Assembly: GCA_018623405.1 (NCBI GenBank)
Contig: JAAZVO010000071.1
Coordinates: 1 to 11,280 of the forward strand
Source: Crocinitomicaceae bacterium
Lineage (GTDB): Bacteria > Bacteroidota > Bacteroidia > Flavobacteriales_G > Salibacteraceae
Direction: 5' to 3'
DNA length: 11,280 bases
A program made the translations under genes and the position numbers. This document shows positions 1 through 6,119 of this stretch, in pieces. How positions within the stretch are numbered: position 1 is the stretch's first letter; every line of letters begins with the position of its first letter. A model generated the notes under the pieces. The model was not told the origin of the DNA. It saw nothing but the letters and a program-made list of their open reading frames with translations, and searched no databases.

Positions 1-417
1 ACAGCCTCGTTACCTGATATTGTTTTCATGCTTTTATTCTTCTTTATGGTAACCACCGTTATGCGTGAGGTTGACCTTAAAGTAAAGGTGAATATTCCTC
101 AGGCAACAGAGATTGAAAAGATTGAAAATAAATCTTTAGTAAGCTATATCTACGTAGGTGAGCCCAATGAGGTAAAAAAATATGGAACAGAACCTAGAAT
201 TCAATTAAACGATCAATTTGCTAAAGTGCAGGATGTAGGTCCTTACGTTGAGCAAAAAAGAAGTGAGGTTGATGAAGTTTTAATTCCTAAATTGATTACC
301 TCTTTAAAAGTTGATAAAGAAACAAAAATGGGAGTGGTAACCGATGTAAAACAAGAGCTAAGAAAAGTACAAGCTTTAAAAATAAACTATGCTACCATGG
401 AAAGGGTAAGCAGGTAA
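1..417 (+). CDS. ExbD/TolR-family biopolymer transport protein (5' end outside window)
   Basis: ExbD/TolR proteins are inner-membrane partners of ExbB/TolQ that use the proton gradient to energise TonB-dependent outer-membrane transport. The reading frame is open from base 1, so the true start lies upstream. The first visible residues form the typical membrane segment, with the conserved Asp (codon 16-18, context LPDIVFMLLFFF) that carries protons in this family. The ATG at 28 would cut this helix and is not a plausible start. After the helix comes a periplasmic domain of about 110 residues that is rich in Lys and Glu, ending with a conserved-looking VKQELRKVQALKINYATM stretch as in other Bacteroidota ExbD proteins. 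A terminator follows 20 bp after the stop. Upstream genes are probably exbB and a second exbD, as is usual in this phylum, but they are outside the window. The family call is firm. Which receptor system it serves cannot be told. Confidence 0.9.
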   Translation, partial: TASLPDIVFMLLFFFMVTTVMREVDLKVKVNIPQATEIEKIENKSLVSYIYVGEPNEVKKYGTEPRIQLNDQFAKVQDVGPYVEQKRSEVDEVLIPKLITSLKVDKETKMGVVTDVKQELRKVQALKINYATMERVSR

Positions 418-437
418 GAATTGATTTATTAAAAGAG

Positions 438-467
438 CCCCGATTAAGCAATTAATCGGGGTTTTTT
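438..467. terminator. Intrinsic terminator shared by convergent exbD-like and CPBP genes
   Basis: A perfect 9-bp stem (438-446 ccccgatta pairing with 453-461 taatcgggg) with a 6-nt loop is followed by six T on the plus strand (462-467). Read on the minus strand, the same hairpin is followed by a U-rich run (cucuuuuaauaaa). It therefore probably ends both the plus-strand exbD-like transcript and the minus-strand CPBP transcript, whose stop codon (466-468) overlaps the T run. Confidence 0.9.
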
Positions 468-1374
468 ATTCCATTTTGGCAGTTCTGTAAAAAAGAAAAA
501 TAAAACCTCCCATCAATAAAAAGCTAAATAAAGAGAAGTTTATTTCATCTCTACCAAGGTTTTCAATATCGGGATTTAGTTCACCTAATTGAATGTAATA
601 ACTAGCTAAAACAGCCAAGCCATTATTGGCTAAATGACCTATTACAGGAACCCAAATATTTCCTGACCAAACAAATAAATATCCGAATATAGCTCCAAGA
701 AACATTCTTGGAAAAAATCCTAAAAACTGACCATGTAGCGCACTAAAAAGAAATGCGGTTACCCAAATTGCAACATGGTAGTTTTTTGTTTTCTTTTGAA
801 TTAATGGTTGAACAGTACCCCGAAAAAAGAATTCTTCACCCACTGCAGGAATAACCCCAATTACAATCATATTCATAATAAACCTTGTTGGGGTGTCCAT
901 TTTCAAAAGGGCCTCTGTAAGCTCTTTTGCGGCTTCTTCTGTGTCACGCATCCATTTTTCAAGTTCAGCAAAAGCATCAGGTAAATGAATTTGTTCGTTC
1001 AAATAAGCCATCCAATTAATAAAGGGTAACGCAAAAACCATCAGTAAAAAAGCCATGTAAAATAAACTTGGCCTTATAGGATTATTTGCCAGAGGGTTTA
1101 CTTTGGGTTTAGAAAGTCCCCAAAATAAAATGGGAGGCAGCACAAAAGCTCCAATAGAATTAAATAATTGAATAATCCTCAGAATATCAATTACTTCAGG
1201 GTTTTGGTAATCTGATAAATAATAGGGGCTCGTAATGGGATTTATACCATAAAAAACACCTACAAAAACAAACCCTAATACCGTAAAAACTAAGAAAGAA
1301 GCAATCACCAACAGAAAGAATACGATCAGTTGAATCCATATTGGCTTTTCATTTACAAATCTTAATATGCTCAA
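466..1374 (-). CDS. CPBP (CAAX-processing/bacteriocin-immunity) family intramembrane glutamic protease
   Basis: This is a 302-residue polytopic membrane protein of the CPBP/Abi family, which contains the eukaryotic Rce1 CAAX protease and many bacterial proteins of unknown substrate. All three family motifs are present: EExxxR at E180-E181-R185, FxxxH at F210-H214 and HxxxN at H247-N251. The catalytic Glu pair and the metal- or water-positioning His residues are thus intact. Hydrophobic segments lie near residues 15-42, 63-86, 103-125, 165-182, 200-235 and 283-297. The start chosen is TTG (1372-1374). No ATG lies in frame before residue 107, and the frame is closed by a stop a short way upstream. 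It diverges from the dus gene with 29 bp between them. Substrate and role (immunity, protein sorting, envelope maintenance) cannot be read from the sequence. No bacteriocin genes are nearby. Confidence 0.9.
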   Translation of the reverse strand: MSILRFVNEKPIWIQLIVFFLLVIASFLVFTVLGFVFVGVFYGINPITSPYYLSDYQNPEVIDILRIIQLFNSIGAFVLPPILFWGLSKPKVNPLANNPIRPSLFYMAFLLMVFALPFINWMAYLNEQIHLPDAFAELEKWMRDTEEAAKELTEALLKMDTPTRFIMNMIVIGVIPAVGEEFFFRGTVQPLIQKKTKNYHVAIWVTAFLFSALHGQFLGFFPRMFLGAIFGYLFVWSGNIWVPVIGHLANNGLAVLASYYIQLGELNPDIENLGRDEINFSLFSFLLMGGFIFLFYRTAKME

Positions 1375-1379
1375 TTCCT

Positions 1380-1387
1380 TAATTTTG
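1380..1387 (+). promoter_or_regulatory. Putative -7 box for the dus gene
   Basis: TAATTTTG followed by C matches the Bacteroidota -7 consensus TAnnTTTG. The TTG start codon of dus lies 16 nt downstream, implying a very short leader. I find no TTG at the usual 17-23 nt upstream spacing (the nearest, at 1351, gives 26 nt), so support rests on the -7 box and its position. Confidence 0.45.
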
Positions 1388-1391
1388 CAGC

Positions 1392-1420
1392 CAAATTTAC
1401 GGATTGGTTAAGATTGGCAA
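1392..1420 (-). promoter_or_regulatory. Bacteroidota-type promoter for the CPBP gene
   Basis: On the minus strand TAAATTTG (1399 down to 1392) matches the Bacteroidota -7 box TAnnTTTG exactly. A TTG (1420 down to 1418) sits 18 nt upstream, within the 17-23 nt spacing known for Flavobacterium -33 elements. The start of transcription would be near 1386, about 12 nt before the TTG start codon. The box lies inside the dus 5' region and faces the dus promoter. Confidence 0.6.
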
Positions 1421-2393
1421 CATAGAATTAGGAGATTTTCCTTTCTTATTAGCTCCGATGGAGGATGTGAGTGATCCGCCATTTAGGGCTTTATGCAAGC
1501 AACATGGGGCCGACCTAATGTACACGGAGTTTATTTCTTCTGAAGGATTAATTAGAGATGCGGCCAAAAGTGTTCAAAAGCTTGATATTTATGAGTATGA
1601 AAGACCTGTTGGAATACAAATTTTTGGCTCTGAGATAGACTCTATGATTGAGGCCACTAGAATAACCGAGCAAACCAACCCTGATATTATCGATATTAAT
1701 TATGGTTGCCCAGTAAAAAAAGTGGCATGTAAAGGAGCCGGTGCTGGAATTCTTCAAGACATCCCTAAAATGGTGAAGATGACCGCCGAAATTGTGAAGG
1801 CAACAAAACTTCCTGTTACAGTGAAAACTCGATTGGGTTGGGATGATAAAACCAAATATATTGTTGAAGTTGCTGAACGATTGCAAGATGTTGGTATTCA
1901 GGCAATTTCTATTCATGGTCGCACAAGAAAACAGATGTATAAAGGCGAAGCTGATTGGACTTTGATTTCGGAGGTAAAAAACAACCCTAGAATGCATATT
2001 CCTGTGTTTGGAAATGGTGATGTTGATACCCCTGAAAAGGCCTTAGAAATGAAAAATAAGTTTGATGTAGATGGTGTAATGATAGGAAGGGCAAGTATTG
2101 GATACCCGTGGATTTTTAACGAAATCAAACACTACTTAAAAACCGGACTGCACCTTGAAAAGCCAACAATAGCACAACGAGCCGAAACTGCAAAACAACA
2201 CCTAGAAATGTCGCTAAAATGGAAAGGTGAAGTATTGGGCGTTGTAGAAATGAGAAGACACTATTCCAATTACTTTAAAGGAATTCCTCATTTTAAAGAA
2301 TACAGAACGAGGTTGGTTTCAGAAATGGATCAAAAAATTCTCTTCGAAACTTTAGAAGAAATTAAAGATAATTTTTCGGAAGCTATTGCTTAA
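1404..2393 (+). CDS. dusB: tRNA-dihydrouridine synthase, DusB type
   Basis: This FMN enzyme reduces specific uridines in the tRNA D-loop to dihydrouridine using NADPH. The 329-residue length is normal. Visible motifs are the FMN-binding N-terminal strand LAPMEDVSDPPFR (16-28), the catalytic Cys in NYGCP (C102), KTRLGWD (141-147), HGRTRKQMYKG (171-181), GNGDV (203-207) and the phosphate-binding GVMIGRAS (224-231). A C-terminal helical tRNA-binding domain follows from about residue 250. The start is TTG at 1404 (protein begins MVKIGNIELG, the usual N-terminus of Bacteroidota homologues). No ATG is in frame upstream before a stop at 1380. The gene diverges from CPBP and its last 11 bp overlap the end of the convergent peptidase gene. 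The DusB assignment over DusA/C follows from motif context and length. Confidence 0.93.
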   Translation: MVKIGNIELGDFPFLLAPMEDVSDPPFRALCKQHGADLMYTEFISSEGLIRDAAKSVQKLDIYEYERPVGIQIFGSEIDSMIEATRITEQTNPDIIDINYGCPVKKVACKGAGAGILQDIPKMVKMTAEIVKATKLPVTVKTRLGWDDKTKYIVEVAERLQDVGIQAISIHGRTRKQMYKGEADWTLISEVKNNPRMHIPVFGNGDVDTPEKALEMKNKFDVDGVMIGRASIGYPWIFNEIKHYLKTGLHLEKPTIAQRAETAKQHLEMSLKWKGEVLGVVEMRRHYSNYFKGIPHFKEYRTRLVSEMDQKILFETLEEIKDNFSEAIA

Positions 2394-4512
2394 TGTCTTC
2401 CAACATCAAAAAGAAAGCATATTCCATAGCGGTTTCCTTGTAACTTTCAAACCTTCCTGAAGCTCCACTGTGGCCAAAATCCATGTTGGTGTGAAGCAAC
2501 AACAGATTATTATCAGTTTTTAGATCTCTTAATTTAGCTACCCATTTGGTGGGCTCCCAATATTGGACTTGCGAATCGTGGTAACCTGAGGTAACCAACA
2601 TATTTGGGTAGGCTTTTGCCTCCACATTATCGTAAGGTGAGTAGCTTAACATATACTCAAAATATTCCTTTTCTTTTGGGTTTCCCCACTCATCAAACTC
2701 ACCTGTGGTTAATGGAATAGATTCATCTAACATGGTATTTATTACATCAACAAAAGGAACTGCTGCAACAATTCCTCGCCATAAATCAGGCTTCATGTTT
2801 ATAACCGCTCCCATTAATAAACCTCCGGCACTTCCGCCCATTGCATAAAGCTTTTCAGCGTTGCAGTAACCTTCTTTTATCATGTGCTCTCCACAAGCAA
2901 TTAAATCAAGAAAGGTGTTCTTTTTATTCAGCATTTTACCGTCTTCATACCACTCTCTGCCAAGGTATTCACTTCCTCTTATGTGAGCAATGGCATAAAC
3001 AAAACCCCTATCAAGTAAACTTAATCTGGTACTAGAAAAATACGGATCAATGGTGTAGCCGTATGAGCCATACCCATAAAGTAAAAGAGGGTTTTTACCT
3101 TCTTTGAAAAGACTCTTTTTATATACTAAAGAAATGGGAACTTTGGTACCATCATGAGAGGTAGCCCAAACACGCTTACTTTCATATTCTTCTGCATTGT
3201 AGCCACCAACTACTTCCTGTTGCTTTTTTATTTCCTTTTGGCGTGTTTCCATATTGTAATCAATCACGGAAGCAGGTTGGGTAAGCGAGTTAAAACCATA
3301 CCTTAAGGTGTTTGATGCCATATCGTAATTAGTGCCTATGTAGGCCGAGTAGGTTTCTTCTCCAAAATCAATATAGTGGTCTTCACCGGTTTTTTGGTTA
3401 ATAATTCTAATTAACGAAAGGCCATTTTTTCTTTCATCGAGCACCAAAAAATTTTCGAAAACTTCTAATTCGTCAAGCATTACATCCTCTCTATGTGGAA
3501 TTACCTCAACCCAATTTTCTTTAAGGGTATTGGAAGTATCGCACTTCATCAATTTAAAATTTTTGGCATTCCAATTTGTTGTGATGTAGAATGAGTTTCC
3601 TAAATGTTCAATACCATACTCATGGTCTCTTTCACGAGGTTGAAAAAGTTTAAACTCTCCTTCTGGGTTATTTGCTTTTAGTAACCTATACTCATCAGCC
3701 ATAGTGCTAGATGAATGAATAACAAGGTATTCTAACGATTTTAATTTAGAGATATAGGTGGTAAAAGTTTCATCCTTTTCTTCATAAATCAATACATCTT
3801 CAGATTGGGAAGTTCCGATTTTATGCCTAAAAATTTGATTGGGCCTTAAAGTTGTTGGGTCTTTTTTGGTGTAGAAAACAAAGTTGCCATCAGCACTCCA
3901 TGCAGCATGAGCAGAAACGCCTTCTATTTTATCAGAAAGCAGTTTGTTGGTGGTGATGTTTTTAAACTTTATCGTGTAAATTCTTCGGCTTAAGGTATCT
4001 TCTCCAAAAGCAACTACATTGTTTTGATGATTTACTGATAAACCTGCTACATTGTAAAAGCTTTTATCTTTCGCTAACTCATTTACATTGAGCATTATTT
4101 CTTCGGTATCCTCTAAACTTCCTTTTTTTCTGCAGTAAAAAGGATACTCTTTATCGCCCTCATATCTTGTATAATAATAGTATCCGTTAAACAAATAGGG
4201 TACAGAGTTATCATCTTTCTTTATTCTTCCGGTCATTTCTTCAAATAGTTGTTTTTGATGATCTTCCGTAGGTTTTAATGCTGCTTTTGAGTATTGATTT
4301 TCCTCCTCTAAATATTTTAATATTTCCGGACTATCTCTTTCATTCATCCAGAAGTAATTATCAATTCTTTTTACACCAAAGTTTTCTAACTCAATTGGTT
4401 TTTTAGGGGCTTTAGGGACACTTGGTTTTTCCATATTTGAACAGCTAAAAAAGGTTGCCAAAACTAAAGCGATAAACACTTCAAAATGTTTGGTTGTTAA
4501 AAAATTAAGCAT
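2383..4512 (-). CDS. S9A prolyl-oligopeptidase family peptidase, oligopeptidase B-like, predicted lipoprotein
   Basis: This is a serine peptidase of the prolyl oligopeptidase clan with a beta-propeller gate (about residues 60-420) and a C-terminal alpha/beta-hydrolase domain. Numbered from the ATG at 4512 (709 residues), the triad is Ser561 (GGSAGG), Asp646 (SGYHDSQV) and His681 (FGHSGASGR). The segment TTGEFDEWGNP (602-612) matches the region that in E. coli oligopeptidase B carries two acidic residues for binding Arg/Lys at P1. Here they are Glu605 and Asp607, so cleavage after basic residues is likely. Residues 1-23 form a signal sequence ending at FFS-Cys24, a lipobox, so the mature protein would be a lipoprotein of 686 residues, about the size of E. 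coli PtrB, which lacks a signal. A longer reading from GTG at 4551 leaves only 20 bp to the divergent gene. The ATG has an A-rich upstream context and fits the signal peptide better. The 3' end overlaps dusB, and no terminator is visible. Confidence 0.9.
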   Translation of the reverse strand: MLNFLTTKHFEVFIALVLATFFSCSNMEKPSVPKAPKKPIELENFGVKRIDNYFWMNERDSPEILKYLEEENQYSKAALKPTEDHQKQLFEEMTGRIKKDDNSVPYLFNGYYYYTRYEGDKEYPFYCRKKGSLEDTEEIMLNVNELAKDKSFYNVAGLSVNHQNNVVAFGEDTLSRRIYTIKFKNITTNKLLSDKIEGVSAHAAWSADGNFVFYTKKDPTTLRPNQIFRHKIGTSQSEDVLIYEEKDETFTTYISKLKSLEYLVIHSSSTMADEYRLLKANNPEGEFKLFQPRERDHEYGIEHLGNSFYITTNWNAKNFKLMKCDTSNTLKENWVEVIPHREDVMLDELEVFENFLVLDERKNGLSLIRIINQKTGEDHYIDFGEETYSAYIGTNYDMASNTLRYGFNSLTQPASVIDYNMETRQKEIKKQQEVVGGYNAEEYESKRVWATSHDGTKVPISLVYKKSLFKEGKNPLLLYGYGSYGYTIDPYFSSTRLSLLDRGFVYAIAHIRGSEYLGREWYEDGKMLNKKNTFLDLIACGEHMIKEGYCNAEKLYAMGGSAGGLLMGAVINMKPDLWRGIVAAVPFVDVINTMLDESIPLTTGEFDEWGNPKEKEYFEYMLSYSPYDNVEAKAYPNMLVTSGYHDSQVQYWEPTKWVAKLRDLKTDNNLLLLHTNMDFGHSGASGRFESYKETAMEYAFFLMLEDIKQ

Positions 4513-4571
4513 TGCATTATTTGGTATTGATTTTTTAGTAATTTTCACCACAATCGCAAAAAAAGAAATTT

Positions 4572-6059
4572 ATGAAAAAATTAACTACGCTTTATTTTAT
4601 TATTACCGCTTTGTTGGTGGCGAATGTAGGGCAAGCCCAAGATCGTTATTTCGATAAAGTTTTTACCGATGTTAAGATAACATCAAACGTTACTTATGGC
4701 TGGAATCATACAGTTTTAGGCTGGGGAGGTACTCCACCTTTACCGGTAGACTCTTTAAAAATGGATGTTTATGAGCCAATGAGTGATACCGCTGCTATGC
4801 GTCCACTTATTATTATGATGCATGCAGGAAGTTTCTTACCAAAAGGTTTAAATACACTTCCATTTGGTAATAAAAATGATTCATCTATTGTTGAAATGTG
4901 CAAGCAATTTGCTCAAAGAGGCTATGTTGCCGCCGCAATTAATTACAGATTAGGCTGGAATCCACTTGGAAATCAAGAGGAAAAAGCAAGTACCATTATT
5001 AATGCCGTGTATAAAGCCCTGCAAGATGGTAAAGCAGCTATTAGGTATTTTAGAAAAGATGCTGCCACCACAAACATGTATAAAATTGATCCTGATAAAG
5101 TTGTTTTAGGAGGTTCAAACTCAGGTGGATATGCTGCTTTAGCTGCAGGTGCATTAGATAAGCCAGGTGAAATTGAGTATTTTAAATTCTTAGATGGAAA
5201 TGGAAACTCTTTTGTTAATACAGCGCTTTGGGGTGATTATGACGGAGACAATGGAACTCCTGGTTTTTCTAATTACAATCATCCAGGTTATAGCTCTGAC
5301 CCACAAATGGTTTTAAATATGGGGGGTGCTATGGGAGATAGCCTTTGGCAAGAAGCTGGAGAAGTACCAAGTGTAAATTTCCACGGAGTAGCAGATGCTT
5401 TAACTCCTTATAAAACAGCAATTGTTATTGTTGCTTCTACCGGAGACCCGATTATTGAAGTAAGTGGTAGCCATGATGTGGCTGTTAGAGCAACTAGGTT
5501 AGGAAATCAAGATTGGAATGAAATGACTTTAACTGATGCTTATTCAACAAAATCAAGAGCAAGATCTGCAGCTTATGGTTTATATCCATTCCCAGGTCCT
5601 GCAAATGGTTTTGAGCCTTGGTCTTGGTACAATCCAAATGATCCAAATACAGTTCAGCCTCCAAATGGAACTGGTTATGGTTCTGCAGCAAATCCATTAG
5701 CTACAAAAGCAAAAGCTTTAATGTATATAGATACTATTATGGGCTATTTCTGCCCTAGAGCTGTAAACGTGCTAAGCCTTCCAGGTAACACCAACCCAGC
5801 AGGTTCTGTAGCTGAAAATACCAATAACGTTAAGTTTGAAATGATGCCAAATCCTGCTAACGAGCAATTTGTAATTAACTCGAATGTAGCAATTGGCGAA
5901 ATTGAGATTTATGACATTACCGGTAAAGCAGTAGCTGCTCAAAATGGGTTAAACCAAACTAGAGTAGTTGTTCGAAGAGGGACATTACCTAATGGTTTTT
6001 ATTTGGTGAAAGCCAAAGCCGGCAACCAATGGATAACGGAAAAATTGATCTTAAAATAA
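4572..6059 (+). CDS. Secreted alpha/beta-hydrolase-fold protein with T9SS type A C-terminal sorting domain
   Basis: This is a 495-residue exported protein. Residues 1-22 are a Sec signal peptide (MKKLTTLYF... ending near GQAQ). A hydrolase-like domain follows: oxyanion-type HAGS at 84-87 after a hydrophobic strand, AINYRLGW (122-129), the elbow region VVLGGSNSGGYAAL (177-190) and HGVADALTPY (271-280), where Asp275 fits the triad acid. Residues 421-495 are a T9SS type A tail (PNPANEQFVI, IEIYDITGKAV, LPNGFYLVKA, EKLILK). This tail directs passage through the Bacteroidota type IX system and is normally cleaved, with the protein released or anchored to the surface. Compared from memory with related Bacteroidota carboxylesterases (GGSSAGA, GxGH), the nucleophile Ser position is Asn183 and the His position is Asn345, so activity is doubtful. 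Ser182 as a shifted nucleophile is an alternative. Substrate is unknown. A strong terminator follows 20 nt after the stop. Confidence 0.82.
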   Translation: MKKLTTLYFIITALLVANVGQAQDRYFDKVFTDVKITSNVTYGWNHTVLGWGGTPPLPVDSLKMDVYEPMSDTAAMRPLIIMMHAGSFLPKGLNTLPFGNKNDSSIVEMCKQFAQRGYVAAAINYRLGWNPLGNQEEKASTIINAVYKALQDGKAAIRYFRKDAATTNMYKIDPDKVVLGGSNSGGYAALAAGALDKPGEIEYFKFLDGNGNSFVNTALWGDYDGDNGTPGFSNYNHPGYSSDPQMVLNMGGAMGDSLWQEAGEVPSVNFHGVADALTPYKTAIVIVASTGDPIIEVSGSHDVAVRATRLGNQDWNEMTLTDAYSTKSRARSAAYGLYPFPGPANGFEPWSWYNPNDPNTVQPPNGTGYGSAANPLATKAKALMYIDTIMGYFCPRAVNVLSLPGNTNPAGSVAENTNNVKFEMMPNPANEQFVINSNVAIGEIEIYDITGKAVAAQNGLNQTRVVVRRGTLPNGFYLVKAKAGNQWITEKLILK

Positions 6060-6078
6060 AAATTTAAAGCTTTTTTTT

Positions 6079-6115
6079 AACGAGGCTGCTAATTTAAGTA
6101 GCCTCGTTTTTTTTT
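6079..6115 (+). terminator. Intrinsic terminator directly before the TonB receptor start codon
   Basis: A 12-bp stem (6079-6090 with 6097-6108, one G-U pair) with loop aattta is followed by a run of nine T (6107-6115, the first two in the stem). It reads as a terminator only on the plus strand, because the other side is A-rich when read in reverse. It should end the transcript of the T9SS protein. Its T run stops 4 nt before the ATG at 6120, so it may also act as an attenuator or leader hairpin for the receptor. Confidence 0.9.
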
Positions 6116-6119
6116 AAAT

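Noticed and set aside
1548..1997. Minus-strand frame of 149 codons inside dusB
   Set aside because: It is fully antisense to a gene with all DusB motifs; the Phe/Asn/His-rich product shows no domain or signal.
4513..4551. GTG at 4551 as start of the S9A peptidase
   Set aside because: It leaves 20 bp to the divergent gene and puts 13 polar residues before the lipoprotein signal. ATG at 4512 gives a normal signal and a mature length like oligopeptidase B.
4539..4573. Near -7 boxes TAATTTTC (plus, 4539-4546) and TAAATTTC (minus, 4572-4565)
   Set aside because: Each has C in place of the conserved final G, and neither has a convincing -33 TTG at the right distance, so they are not listed as promoters.
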